From: Subdoligranulum sp. CAG:314 | GTDB taxonomy: Bacteria; Bacillota; Clostridia; Christensenellales; CAG-314 | NCBI GenBank assembly: GCA_000437915.1 | Contig: FR900999.1 | Coordinates: 245,932-309,931 of the forward strand | Length of the DNA: 64,000 nucleotides | Direction of reading: 5' to 3' | Shown: positions 24,730 through 33,738 of the stretch, one piece after another | Layout of the letters: every line of letters begins with the position of its first letter | How positions within the stretch are numbered: position 1 is the stretch's first letter | Position numbers and translations under genes: made by a program | Notes under the pieces: generated by a model | The model's input: the letters and a program-made list of their open reading frames with translations, nothing else | What the model was told of the DNA's origin: nothing | Database searches by the model: none

Positions 24730-25200
24730 ATGAAATGTGTTTACTGCGGCTGCGAGGTGCTTAAAGTTATCGATTCCAGACCCGTGGACGAAACAAACGC
24801 AATCCGGCGGCGCCGGGAGTGCGCCAAATGCGGCAGAAGATTCACCACATACGAAACGGTGGAAACAATGCCTTTGCTCGTGGTAAAAAACAGCGGAAAC
24901 AGGCAGCAGTTCGACCCGGTAAAGCTCAAAAACGGAATCATAAAGTCCTGTGAAAAGCGCCCCGTATCCGCCGAAAAAATCGACAGACTGGTGGAGGACA
25001 TTCAAAAACAGCTTTACAACACGCTGAAATCGGAAATTTCCAGCAAGGAAATAGGCGAGCTTGTTATGGACGGGCTCAAAAAGATAGACGAGGTTGCTTA
25101 CATCAGATTTGCGTCTGTTTACAGACAATTTAAGGACAGCAACACCTTTTTTGAAGAAATGAAAAAGATTTTCGACGAAAAAGAACACAAGGAGAGTTGA
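24730..25200 (+). CDS. nrdR: Transcriptional repressor NrdR
   Basis: Zinc-ribbon and ATP-cone repressor of ribonucleotide reductase genes. The 156-residue product begins MKCVYCGCE and has the second zinc pair CAKCGRRF, then an ATP-cone domain (about 47-135). ATG 24730 follows GGAGGTGA and matches the family N-terminus. No ribonucleotide reductase gene is in the window. It ends ten bases before the kinase-like gene. Confidence 0.95.
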   Translation: MKCVYCGCEVLKVIDSRPVDETNAIRRRRECAKCGRRFTTYETVETMPLLVVKNSGNRQQFDPVKLKNGIIKSCEKRPVSAEKIDRLVEDIQKQLYNTLKSEISSKEIGELVMDGLKKIDEVAYIRFASVYRQFKDSNTFFEEMKKIFDEKEHKES

Positions 25201-25209
25201 TTTTATTCG

Positions 25210-26289
25210 ATGATAGCCGACGATTTGTTGTTTACATACAGAAAATATCCTCTTATGCGGGCGCAGGATTTTGTAAAAATGCTCTATCAGGGCGAGTACG
25301 GCGGCGCGCACGGAAACAACGACGACCTTGCGGCGGCAGATTCTTTGAAAAAGGAAATCAAAAGCATGAAGCCCGTTTCCTTCAAGGAGGAGCTTGTCGA
25401 GGATATTTCCGCAAATTTTGCCCGCGTCAACCTGAGACCTTTCGTCGCGTCGGGTAAAAATGTCGAGACGCTGCGGGAAATGTTCGTCAAAAGCCGCGCA
25501 AAAAGCGCAAGCCGCGAAAGACTTGACAGAAAGCTGGAAATTTTTACCGAGCAGTGCTGCGTCAGAAAAATCGATTTGCCTTATTTGACTGTTAAAAAAT
25601 TCGTAAACGAATACAAAGCGGCGGACTATCCCGTAGAGAGTCACTCGATGACTTACAGATTGAATTATTTTCCCGCGTACAGGGTGGTGCGAAGAGATTT
25701 TTTCGGTTTGTTCGATATTATCGACAGCATAAATTCGCTGCTCAAAGCGCAGACCAATCTGATTGTCGCAATCGACGGTATGAGCGGCAGCGGCAAGACG
25801 TACACTGCGGAAAAACTGAAAGAATATTTCGACTGCAACATTATTCATACCGACGATTTCTTTTTGCCGTCAAATATGAGAACGCCCGAACGACTGTCGA
25901 AAATAGGGGGCAATATCCATTTTGAAAGACTTGCGCCGCTTTTAAAAAGCATAAAGAAGGGCGACGCGCCCGTTTTCGACAGATACGACTGCAAAACAGA
26001 TTCTTTTGAAAAGGCGGAAATGCCGCCAAAGCGTCTTACGATTGTCGAAGGGTGTTACAGCCTGCATCAATCGCTTATAAACTGCTATGACGGCGCGGCG
26101 CTGTTCAAGGTAAACGGCGACGTGCAGTTGAAAAGGATACTTGACAGAAGCGGCGCGGAAATGCTGAAAAGATACCGCGAAGAGTGGATACCTATGGAAA
26201 ACAGGTATTTTGAAGCAGTAAATCTTGCGCAGCTGCCGGTAAAGGTAGTTGACACGTCCGACAGAAAAATTTTAAAAACGGATTTCTGA
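25210..26289 (+). CDS. Uridine-kinase-like P-loop protein with an unusual N-terminal domain
   Basis: A 359-residue protein. The C-terminal half (from about 185) is a P-loop kinase of the uridine kinase/phosphoribulokinase type, with Walker A GMSGSGKT near 192-199, HTDDFFLP and IVEGCYSLH. It probably phosphorylates a nucleoside or another small substrate. The N-terminal half (1-180) begins YRKYPLMRAQDFVKMLYQGEYGGAHG and has no recognised fold. ATG 25210 is nine bases after nrdR; GGAGAG lies about 13 bases upstream. It is followed by a strong terminator, so nrdR and this gene form a unit. Confidence 0.75.
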   Translation: MIADDLLFTYRKYPLMRAQDFVKMLYQGEYGGAHGNNDDLAAADSLKKEIKSMKPVSFKEELVEDISANFARVNLRPFVASGKNVETLREMFVKSRAKSASRERLDRKLEIFTEQCCVRKIDLPYLTVKKFVNEYKAADYPVESHSMTYRLNYFPAYRVVRRDFFGLFDIIDSINSLLKAQTNLIVAIDGMSGSGKTYTAEKLKEYFDCNIIHTDDFFLPSNMRTPERLSKIGGNIHFERLAPLLKSIKKGDAPVFDRYDCKTDSFEKAEMPPKRLTIVEGCYSLHQSLINCYDGAALFKVNGDVQLKRILDRSGAEMLKRYREEWIPMENRYFEAVNLAQLPVKVVDTSDRKILKTDF

Positions 26290-26296
26290 ACCTGTG

Positions 26297-26332
26297 AAAA
26301 CCTCCCGAAAAATATTTTCGGGAGGTTTTTTT
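26297..26332 (+). terminator. Terminator of the nrdR-kinase unit
   Basis: AAAACCTCCCGAAAA pairs with TTTTCGGGAGGTTTT around a short AT-rich loop, followed by T-run. Confidence 0.85.
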
Positions 26333-26334
26333 GT

Positions 26335-26363
26335 TTGACATAAAAAGCCGTTGATATTAATAT
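26335..26363 (+). promoter_or_regulatory. Promoter of the MarR-ABC exporter operon
   Basis: Consensus TTGACA at 26335-26340, 17-nt spacer, TAATAT at 26358-26363. Confidence 0.7.
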
Positions 26364-26364
26364 A

Positions 26365-26393
26365 GTTGCATTAGCAACAGTTGCGTGTGCAAC
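26365..26393 (+). promoter_or_regulatory. Two adjacent palindromic operators, probably for the downstream MarR
   Basis: GTTGC-ATTA-GCAAC (26365-26378) and GTTGC-GTGT-GCAAC (26380-26393) are perfect inverted repeats placed over the likely transcription start. Centres are 15 bp apart. Autoregulation is inferred. Confidence 0.7.
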
Positions 26394-26406
26394 TAAAAGG
26401 TGCGAT

Positions 26407-26850
26407 ATGGCAAATTTGATGAGAATGATAAACGAAATTTACCGTTGCGGCGCTCTTTACCGCACCGTCAGACTTGAAAGCGACGGATTAAACGGGTTGC
26501 AGACGGCGTTTTTGATGAATATCTGCTCGAACGAAGGAACAACGCAGGAGAAAATCGCGCGTTCTTTGTACATACACAAAAGCACCGTTACCCGACAGCT
26601 TGCGGCTCTCGAAGAAAAGGGGTATATCGAAAGGCGCGTGGACGAAAACGACAAACGCAATATGTTGGTTTTTCCCACGGAAAAGGCAAAGGAAATTCTG
26701 CCGAAAATCAAGCTCGTATTCAGGGAGTGGAGGGAATATTTGACGGAGGAGCTTACCGAGGAAGAAAAACGGAATATGGAAGGAATACTGACAAAGCTTG
26801 CCGACAGAGCTAAAAAATCGGTTTCGTCAACGGAGGCGGACGTACAATGA
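26407..26850 (+). CDS. MarR-family transcriptional regulator
   Basis: A 147-residue winged-helix regulator; the recognition region is TQEKIARSLYIHKSTVTRQL and the wing includes RRVDENDKRN. It presumably binds the GTTGC-N4-GCAAC repeats upstream and controls the two ABC genes that follow. AAAGG precedes ATG 26407. Its stop overlaps the first ABC gene by four bases. Confidence 0.9.
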   Translation: MANLMRMINEIYRCGALYRTVRLESDGLNGLQTAFLMNICSNEGTTQEKIARSLYIHKSTVTRQLAALEEKGYIERRVDENDKRNMLVFPTEKAKEILPKIKLVFREWREYLTEELTEEEKRNMEGILTKLADRAKKSVSSTEADVQ

Positions 26851-28571
26851 TTACGCTCGGACATTACTTGAAACCGTATTCGAAGCGCATAGCGTTGGGT
26901 ACGGTCATAAAAATCGTGGGAACAATAACCGAACTTTTTTTGCCTTGGATTTTGTCCTATATGATTGACGAAGTCGCGCCCGAGAAAAACGTCGCGCGTA
27001 TTTTTCTGTGGGGAGCCGTTATGCTTGCCTGCGCGGTGGTTGCTCTTTTGGGAAACATAACGGCAAACCGCATGGCGTCAAAGGTGGCGCGCGACACAAC
27101 GGAAAGTATGCGTTTCGATTTGTTTGACAAAACGCTCAACCTGTCGGCAAGACAGACGGACGGGTTTGCCATGCCCTCCCTTGTGTCAAGACTTTCGTCG
27201 GACACTTACAACGTGCACAATATGATAGGTATGATACAGCGGCTGGGTATACGCGCGCCTATGCTGCTGATTGGCGGGATTGTCGTGACTTTCATGGTCG
27301 AACCCGTGCTGGCGCTGGTTTTGCTGGCGACTATGCCTTTTCTTGTGCTGCTTGCCGTGCTCGTGGCTAAAAAAGGGACTTCTCTCTATACCAAACTGCA
27401 AAAAACAGTGGATACCATGGTGCGCAAAATTCGCGACATTTACAGCGGAATAAGGGTAATAAAGGCGTTATCCCGCACGGAATACGAAAAAAAGAGCTTT
27501 GAAACAATAAACAAAAATGTTTCGTCAAGCGAGACAAGAGCGGGACTTACCACAGGTGTGACCAATCCGATAATGAATTTGTTTCTCAATCTCGGTATGA
27601 CTGCGGTCATCCTTGTCGGAGCCTATCGCGTGAGCGCGGGACTGACAAAGGCGGGGCAGATAATAGCGTTTATGACATATTTCACTCTCATGCTCAACGC
27701 AGTGATTTCCGTCGGGAGAATTTTCGTTATGTATTCAAAGGGCATTGCTTCTTCAAGACGCATTTGCGAGGTGCTCAACGCGCCCGCGGACCTTTTGACC
27801 GAAGAAATCGACCTCGAAGGGAGCTCGGAAGCGGATTCGGACCGAGCGCAAATCCGCTTTGAACACGTAAGCTTTTCTTACGACGGCGGCAAGGTACTTG
27901 ACGACGTATCCTTTTCAATCGGCAAGGGCGAAACCTTCGGTATCATCGGGGCTACCGGCAGCGGCAAAACTACAATCATAATGCTTATGATGAGATTTTA
28001 CGATGCGGACGAAGGCAATATCTACATTGACGGGAGAGATATACGTACTTTTGACAAAAAGGAGTTGCGCAGGCGCTTCGGCGTGGTTTTTCAGAATGAT
28101 TTTCTCTTTTCGGACACGGTAAGAAACAATGTCGATTTCCACAGAGGGATTTCCGACGGGGAATTGGAAAAAGCGCTTAAATTCGCACAGGCAGACTTTA
28201 TATTCGGAAACGACGAGGGATTAAATTACGGACTTGCCGCAAAGGGAGCTAATTTCAGCGGCGGTCAAAAGCAACGGCTGCTTGTCGCGCGCGCCTTGTC
28301 GGGCGAAAAGGACGTAATAGTGCTGGACGACTCTTCAAGCGCGCTTGACTACAAGACGGACGCCGCATTGAGGAAGGCTCTCAAAGAAAATTTTTCCGAC
28401 AAAACAATAATAATGATTGCCCAACGAATAAGCTCGGTAAGACACGCCGACAAAATTCTCGTCCTTGACAACGGCAAAGCGGCGGGGCTTGGCAGCGACG
28501 AAGAGCTGCGCGAAAGTTGTCCGCTTTACGGAGAAATTCTGCGTTCCCAAGGAGGCTGCTCAGATGAATAA
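26847..28571 (+). CDS. ABC exporter half-transporter with degenerate ATPase site
   Basis: A 574-residue exporter subunit: six-helix membrane domain (about 1-310) then a nucleotide-binding domain. Walker A is GATGSGKTT near 368 and the signature is FSGGQ near 469. The Walker B end reads VLDDSS, so the catalytic glutamate is aspartate, and the H-switch histidine is glutamine (IAQRISS). This is the pattern of the degenerate-site partner in heterodimeric exporters such as TM287/288. Its signature motif would complete the partner's working site. It is translationally coupled to MarR (4-base overlap) and to the partner gene (8-base overlap). Drug or lipid export is likely. Confidence 0.92.
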   Translation: MITLGHYLKPYSKRIALGTVIKIVGTITELFLPWILSYMIDEVAPEKNVARIFLWGAVMLACAVVALLGNITANRMASKVARDTTESMRFDLFDKTLNLSARQTDGFAMPSLVSRLSSDTYNVHNMIGMIQRLGIRAPMLLIGGIVVTFMVEPVLALVLLATMPFLVLLAVLVAKKGTSLYTKLQKTVDTMVRKIRDIYSGIRVIKALSRTEYEKKSFETINKNVSSSETRAGLTTGVTNPIMNLFLNLGMTAVILVGAYRVSAGLTKAGQIIAFMTYFTLMLNAVISVGRIFVMYSKGIASSRRICEVLNAPADLLTEEIDLEGSSEADSDRAQIRFEHVSFSYDGGKVLDDVSFSIGKGETFGIIGATGSGKTTIIMLMMRFYDADEGNIYIDGRDIRTFDKKELRRRFGVVFQNDFLFSDTVRNNVDFHRGISDGELEKALKFAQADFIFGNDEGLNYGLAAKGANFSGGQKQRLLVARALSGEKDVIVLDDSSSALDYKTDAALRKALKENFSDKTIIMIAQRISSVRHADKILVLDNGKAAGLGSDEELRESCPLYGEILRSQGGCSDE

Positions 28572-30324
28572 AGTTCCGACTGCGAGAAAAAGAAAAAGCG
28601 CCGTTTTGCTGCGCATGGGGAAATATTTTGCGCGGCACAAGCTGTTGGTTGCGCTGGCGTTTTTTCTGACAATCGCAAGCAACCTTCTCGCGCTTTTGGG
28701 ACCTTATCTTTCGGGGCGCGCAATCAACGCGATAGACACGCCCGACGGCATTGTGGATTTTGACAGCGTATTTTTTTATTGTGCGCTTATGGCTCTGTTT
28801 TACATAGCTTCGGCTGCAATGTCCTATCTTTTGAGCGTGGTTATGATAAAGCTGAGCCAAAAAATAGTCAGGCAAATGAGGCGCGACGTTTTCAACAAGC
28901 TTATGAGCCTGCCCGTAGGTTTTTTCGACAAGTTGCAGGCGGGCGACCTGATAAACCGAATTTCTTACGATATCGACACGGTGAACGCTTCGCTTTCCAA
29001 CGACATAATTCAGATTTCCACGGGTGTCATTACCGTCGTCGGTTCTTTCATAAGTATGCTTGTTATTTCACCCGTTCTGCTGTCGGTATTTGTCGTAACC
29101 ATTCCCTTATCGGTGATTTTTACGATAAAAAAGAGCAAATCCTTGCAGCCGTATTTCCGCGCAAGGTCGGGAAAGCTTGCGGGGCTTAACGGATATGCGG
29201 AAGAAATGCTGTCGGGAGTAAAAACAATCAGAGCTTACGGCAGGGAGAAAAAAATTTCCGAGCAGTTTGCCGAAAGAAACACCGACGCGTCGGACGCCTA
29301 TTACAACGCGGATTACCACAGTTGCAGCGTCGGACCTGCCGTCAACTTTATCAACAACCTGTCAATGGTGCTGATAAGCTCGGCAGGAGCGCTTTTGTAT
29401 ATGGCAAACAAAGTGGCGGTAGGCGACATAGGCTCGATGATTATGTATTCGAGAAAGTTTGCCGGACCAATCAACGAATTTGCCAATATTACAACCGAAA
29501 TTCAGTCGGCGGTTGCAGCCGCAGAGAGGATTTTCAATCTGCTCGACAAGGAAAGCGAGCCTGAGGACGCGCCCGACGCAACCGCGCTTGTCGACGCTGT
29601 CGGCGACGTGGAGTTTAAAAACGTGGAATTCGGTTATCTTGAAGGGGCGCCCGTGTTGAAAAATCTTTCTTTCAGGGCGGAGCACGGTCAGACTGTTGCC
29701 ATAGTCGGACCTACCGGCGCGGGCAAAACCACGCTCGTCAATCTGCTTATGCGTTTTTACGACGCTTGGGGAGGCGAAATTCTTATTGACGGAAAAGCCG
29801 TCTCTTCATATACGCGCGACAGTCTGCGCGGCGCGTTTACCATGGTGCTTCAAGATACGTGGCTTTTCGACGGCACGGTTTTTGAAAATATAGCCTACGG
29901 CAGACCGGGAGCAACCCTCGACGACGTTCGGCGCGTCGCGCGGGCGGCTAATGTGGCGGATTACATAGAGTCGCTTCCCGACGGATACTGTTCGACGGTG
30001 GAGGACGGCGGGTTTAATCTGTCAAAGGGGCAAAAGCAGCTTATGACTATCGCGCGGGCGATGCTGTCAGACGCAAAAATGCTCATACTCGACGAGGCTA
30101 CAAGCAACGTGGATACACGCACCGAGCTTAAAATCCGAGACGCCATGCTCAAGCTGATGGAGGGACGCACCTGCTTCGTAATAGCGCACCGCCTGTCTAC
30201 AATCGTAGACGCCGACCTTATACTTGTTGTCAAAGACGGCGACGTGGTGGAGCGCGGAAAGCACGCCGAGCTGTTGGCAAAAAACGGCTTTTACGCGGAA
30301 ATATACCGCTCGCAATTTTCGTAA
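28564..30324 (+). CDS. ABC exporter half-transporter, catalytically competent partner
   Basis: A 586-residue partner of the preceding subunit. Walker A GPTGAGKTT near 382, Walker B LILDEATS near 508 and H-switch IAHRLST are all canonical, but the signature reads LSKGQ instead of LSGGQ. In the heterodimer its Walker motifs pair with the intact FSGGQ of the first subunit, giving one working and one degenerate ATP site. The start is ATG 28564, overlapping the previous gene by eight bases; the longer open frame from 28465 lies within that gene. A terminator follows directly. Confidence 0.93.
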   Translation: MNKVPTARKRKSAVLLRMGKYFARHKLLVALAFFLTIASNLLALLGPYLSGRAINAIDTPDGIVDFDSVFFYCALMALFYIASAAMSYLLSVVMIKLSQKIVRQMRRDVFNKLMSLPVGFFDKLQAGDLINRISYDIDTVNASLSNDIIQISTGVITVVGSFISMLVISPVLLSVFVVTIPLSVIFTIKKSKSLQPYFRARSGKLAGLNGYAEEMLSGVKTIRAYGREKKISEQFAERNTDASDAYYNADYHSCSVGPAVNFINNLSMVLISSAGALLYMANKVAVGDIGSMIMYSRKFAGPINEFANITTEIQSAVAAAERIFNLLDKESEPEDAPDATALVDAVGDVEFKNVEFGYLEGAPVLKNLSFRAEHGQTVAIVGPTGAGKTTLVNLLMRFYDAWGGEILIDGKAVSSYTRDSLRGAFTMVLQDTWLFDGTVFENIAYGRPGATLDDVRRVARAANVADYIESLPDGYCSTVEDGGFNLSKGQKQLMTIARAMLSDAKMLILDEATSNVDTRTELKIRDAMLKLMEGRTCFVIAHRLSTIVDADLILVVKDGDVVERGKHAELLAKNGFYAEIYRSQFS

Positions 30325-30327
30325 GAA

Positions 30328-30355
30328 AAACGGCAGACAATTTGTCTGCCGTTTG
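30328..30355 (+). terminator. Terminator of the MarR-ABC operon
   Basis: AAACGGCAGACAA pairs with TTGTCTGCCGTTT. Confidence 0.75.
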
Positions 30356-30447
30356 TCAGTATCGATTTTGCCGCAATTGCCGATTTAATTTATCTGAATT
30401 TTCTCTTTCACAATGGTTTTTTGCCGAGAAAAATTTCTGCCGCGGCG

Positions 30448-31968
30448 TCATTCCGTTTTTTCGTTTTCGGGAGCTTCGGTTGCGGTTGCGTCGCATTCGC
30501 TTTCCGCAGCTTCTCCGTCTTTTTCCGAGGACAGCTCCTGCGAAATATCCACAGCTCCGCTGGAAGTAAGAGAAATTATCGAATCCTCCGATTTGTCCTC
30601 CTTTGTGTTGGGGATTATCAGATTAAGCACGATTGCCACGACTGTGGCGATTGCAAGAGGAGACAGCTCAACCTGACCAATCATTATTTTGAGTCCCGAT
30701 TCGCCGGTAATGTCGCCCGCAAGGCTCATCGCTCCGAGTCCCAAACCTATTGCAAGTGTGGTGGAGACGACAATCATATTCTTGGAATTTGAAAAATCGA
30801 CTTTCGCATCTACCAACGCTCTGAGACCGCTTGCGCTTATCATACCGAACAGCACTATGGACGCGCCGCCTATAACCGCGCTCGGTATAGTGGCGAGAAA
30901 CTCGCCGAAGGGCACGAAAAGACCTGCCACAACAGCCATGCAAGCCGCCCAAAAAATATTTTTGGGGTTGTAATTTTTTGTTATGGCAAGCACTGCGGTA
31001 TTTTCACCGTATGTAGTGTTTGCGGGACCTCCGAGCAAAGCGCTTGCAATGGTTGCGACGCCGTCGCCGAGAACGGTGCGGTGCAATCCAGGGTCTTTCA
31101 TGAAGTCCTTGCCGCATACGGTGCTGTTGGCGTTGATGTCTCCCAAGTGCTCCATAAACGTAACGATTGCCAAGGGCACGAGCATAAGGATAGCCGAAAC
31201 AAGCTGACTTCCGTCTATGTTGCCCAAGCCTTCCTTACCCCAAAAGCCCCAGATTTCTCCTGCCTGTTGAAAAATGACTATGTCGCCGGAAAATTGTCCT
31301 TTAAAAGAGACCAATCCTATGCAGGCGGAGTAAACGTAACCTACGACAAAGCCGAGCAGGATGGGTATAACTTTAAGAAAGCTTTTGGGCTTGGCGTAAG
31401 CGTTGAAGCCTATTATGGTCAGCGCGGTGACGATTGCCGCCGTCCATTGCTTCCAACCCTCGCCGCCGCCGTAAAAACCGATTTCGAGATAATTCCCGAA
31501 TATATTGTTCCAAAACATTTTGGGTGCGAGTATCATACCGACCAGTATGACGACGGGTCCTACGACAATGGGGGGAAACAGTTTTTTGATTTTTTCTACG
31601 CCGACGGATTTTATTACGACGGACAGAATTACGTAAACAAGACCTGCGCAGACAAGAGCTATCATAACGCAAGCCATGGCTTGATTCCATTCAGGCGAAC
31701 CTAAGTTTTTTTTGTCGAGAATCGTGCACAGTCCGGGCAGAAATGCAAAGCTTGAGCCGAGAAAAACCGGCACCTTCTTTTTGGTGAGAAAGTAAAAAAT
31801 AATGGTTCCGATACCCGCCGCAAGCAGCGCAATCGAAATGCTCATGCCGGCGAGAATAGGCACGAGTATTGTCGCGCCGAGCATGGCAAACATATGCTGA
31901 AAGCTTAAAACGAGGTTTTTGGCGGTTTCGCGCCCGTTTTTCCGTTTCGTTGGTTTGGTTTGTTCCAT
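30448..31968 (-). CDS. NCS2-family uracil/xanthine permease
   Basis: A 506-residue nucleobase:cation symporter with about 14 helices. The N-terminus has LSFQHMFAMLGATILVP and the middle has the family motif with GDINANSTVCGKDF and NTTYGENTAVLAIT. These indicate a UraA/PbuX-type transporter; uracil is favoured over xanthine but not certain. The last 50 residues are a hydrophilic, strongly acidic tail absent from well-studied relatives. ATG 31968 follows TAGGAGGT. It lies downstream of rpsT on the same strand, separated by two hairpins. Confidence 0.85.
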   Translation of the reverse strand: MEQTKPTKRKNGRETAKNLVLSFQHMFAMLGATILVPILAGMSISIALLAAGIGTIIFYFLTKKKVPVFLGSSFAFLPGLCTILDKKNLGSPEWNQAMACVMIALVCAGLVYVILSVVIKSVGVEKIKKLFPPIVVGPVVILVGMILAPKMFWNNIFGNYLEIGFYGGGEGWKQWTAAIVTALTIIGFNAYAKPKSFLKVIPILLGFVVGYVYSACIGLVSFKGQFSGDIVIFQQAGEIWGFWGKEGLGNIDGSQLVSAILMLVPLAIVTFMEHLGDINANSTVCGKDFMKDPGLHRTVLGDGVATIASALLGGPANTTYGENTAVLAITKNYNPKNIFWAACMAVVAGLFVPFGEFLATIPSAVIGGASIVLFGMISASGLRALVDAKVDFSNSKNMIVVSTTLAIGLGLGAMSLAGDITGESGLKIMIGQVELSPLAIATVVAIVLNLIIPNTKEDKSEDSIISLTSSGAVDISQELSSEKDGEAAESECDATATEAPENEKTE

Positions 31969-32005
31969 GTGAGAATTACCTCCTAAAAAATTTGGCTTAA
32001 GTAAA

Positions 32006-32055
32006 AAGGCTTAAAAAGCCTTAAAAAAATTCCCTACGGTTTAAGCAGGGAATTT
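32006..32055 (-). terminator. rpsT terminator and a second hairpin before the permease
   Basis: On the minus strand AAATTCCCTGC...GTAGGGAATTTTTTT (32023-32055) is an intrinsic terminator. A second stem AAGGCTT/AAGCCTT with T-run (32006-32022) comes next. The pair may reduce read-through from rpsT or act as an attenuator for the permease. Confidence 0.7.
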
Positions 32056-32068
32056 TATTGTTAAAGGA

Positions 32069-32692
32069 TTATTCGGGTTTTACGTCCTCGACGCTTGCGG
32101 GAGCTTTTTTGGTTGTTCTTTTAGGCTTTGCGGGAGTCTCTTCGGTCGCGGAAGCGGCGCCGTTTTCAGCGGTCGCTTCTTCTTTGGCTTTGGAAGAACT
32201 CTTTTTCGTCTTGGGTGCAGCCGCTTCGTCAGCAGTCTTTTTTGCGGAGGCTTTTTTTGCGGGCGCTTTGGCAGGTGCTTTTTTGGCTGCCGCAGCTTCT
32301 TCCTTTGCTTTTCTCGCCGCGCTTCTTTCCTGTTTCAACGCCTCTTCTTCGGCGGCTTTTCTCGCCGCTGCGGCGCGCTGCTCGGCCTGTTTGAGGGTTT
32401 TCGCGTCCGCCTTGACGACGATGATGCCTTGTTTCAACTGATGGAGCGCTTTTCCTATTTGCGCCTTTTTGTGGTTGGCTGCGTTTTTGTGAATAACGCC
32501 TTTGACAGCGGCGTTGTCTATCATCGAAGATGTTTTAGGGAGAAGCGATTCCGCAAGCTCTACATTGTTTTCGGCTATGGCGGCGTTGAACTTTTTAACC
32601 GCCGTGTTCATCTGAGAACGAACCATTTTGTTTTCAAGCCTTTTTTTGTCGGATACCAAAACTCTCTTTTTAGCTGATTTAATGTTAGGCAT
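32069..32692 (-). CDS. rpsT: Ribosomal protein bS20 with a long C-terminal extension
   Basis: Residues 1-88 are a standard S20 (MPNIKSAKKR start, NAAVKGVIHKNAANHKKAQI near the end), which binds 16S rRNA in the small subunit. S20 is normally about 85-90 residues. Here the reading frame continues to 207, adding about 119 residues rich in Ala, Lys, Glu and Thr, with AKKAPAKAPAKKASAKK-like repeats and an acidic end. The first part of the tail is probably helical (EEEALKQERSAARKAKEEAA) and the rest disordered. There is no stop, frameshift or second start at the boundary. AAGGAG precedes ATG 32692. Confidence 0.93.
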   Translation of the reverse strand: MPNIKSAKKRVLVSDKKRLENKMVRSQMNTAVKKFNAAIAENNVELAESLLPKTSSMIDNAAVKGVIHKNAANHKKAQIGKALHQLKQGIIVVKADAKTLKQAEQRAAAARKAAEEEALKQERSAARKAKEEAAAAKKAPAKAPAKKASAKKTADEAAAPKTKKSSSKAKEEATAENGAASATEETPAKPKRTTKKAPASVEDVKPE

Positions 32693-32737
32693 AATAAAAA
32701 CACTCCTTGTGTCTGTACTTTAAAATTCGCTTTGATT

Positions 32738-32766
32738 ATATTATCACACATCCGAAATATATGCAA
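32738..32766 (-). promoter_or_regulatory. Promoter of rpsT
   Basis: On the minus strand TTGCAT (32761-32766), 17-nt spacer, TAATAT (32738-32743); leader of about 35 nt. Confidence 0.6.
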
Positions 32767-32856
32767 CGGTTTTAACCCTTTTTTATTAAAAAATTGTATA
32801 TAGAAAAACTGTTTTTTCATATAATAGAGCATTGAAAAATCGGAAGGAAAAGAAAA

Positions 32857-33600
32857 ATGAAAGGAAGCATTTTGGTGATTGACAGCGGCGCGGGCGGCAT
32901 AAGCACGCTTAAAGTTTTGAGAAAGGTTTTGCCTTACGAGGACTACATATACTTTGCGGACAACAAGAATATGCCGTACGGGAACAAAAGCCGAGCCTTT
33001 CTCGCCGAAAACGCGAGGGCAATAATAAAAAAGGTTTCGGAGGATTATGCACTCAAAATGGCGGTGCTTGCCTGCAACACTCTGACGGGCGCGGCGGTAA
33101 AAATTTTGAGAGAGGAGTTTCCCTCCCTGCCGATAGTGGGAATGGAGCCCGCTTACAAGCCCGCGGGCGAAAAGGGCGGCAAAACGGCGGTGCTCTGTAC
33201 GGCGGTTACGGGAGAAAACCTTTTGCAAAGCAGCAAGCTGTACGGACTTGACGCGAAAACAGTCGTTTTGCCCGACCTTGCGCTTTTAATCGAATACGGC
33301 GCTCCCGACGAGGAAATAACTTCTTACGTAAAAAGGTACGTTTCCGACGGGGAATTTTCCAACATAGTGCTCGGATGTACGCATTACTGTCTCAAACGCG
33401 GGCTGTTTGAAAAAATGTTTCCCTCCGCCGCGGTTTTCGACGGAAACGAGGGGGTCGCCCGGCGAGTCAGGGATTTGCTTCAAAAAAACAACTCGATAAA
33501 CGACAGACATTTTGTGCCGAGCACCGTGCTTGTTTTGACCAGACCCGAGCGCTCTGAAATAAACAGATACGTCAGATTGCTGCGCGCGCCTGAGAGGTAA
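32857..33600 (+). CDS. murI: Glutamate racemase
   Basis: Makes D-glutamate for peptidoglycan. The 247-residue product has the substrate loop IDSGAGGIS (Asp9, Ser10) and both catalytic cysteines: Cys73 in LACNTLTG and Cys174 in LGCTHYC. The usual ACNTATA and GCTHYP motifs differ slightly. GGAAGG precedes ATG 32857. It is divergent from rpsT. Confidence 0.92.
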   Translation: MKGSILVIDSGAGGISTLKVLRKVLPYEDYIYFADNKNMPYGNKSRAFLAENARAIIKKVSEDYALKMAVLACNTLTGAAVKILREEFPSLPIVGMEPAYKPAGEKGGKTAVLCTAVTGENLLQSSKLYGLDAKTVVLPDLALLIEYGAPDEEITSYVKRYVSDGEFSNIVLGCTHYCLKRGLFEKMFPSAAVFDGNEGVARRVRDLLQKNNSINDRHFVPSTVLVLTRPERSEINRYVRLLRAPER

Positions 33601-33677
33601 AACCGAATTGATTTCCATGCGTCCGTACAGAGCGAAAACAAAATTCATAAATTTTGCCCGAAATTCCTTAAAAAGTA

Positions 33678-33706
33678 TTGAATAAATTTTGATTTTGTTG
33701 TACAAT
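33678..33706 (+). promoter_or_regulatory. Promoter of the EF-G-like gene
   Basis: TTGAAT at 33678-33683, 17-nt spacer, TACAAT at 33701-33706. Confidence 0.6.
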
Positions 33707-33738
33707 GCACACATAACCATTTCAAAGAGGTAATCACT

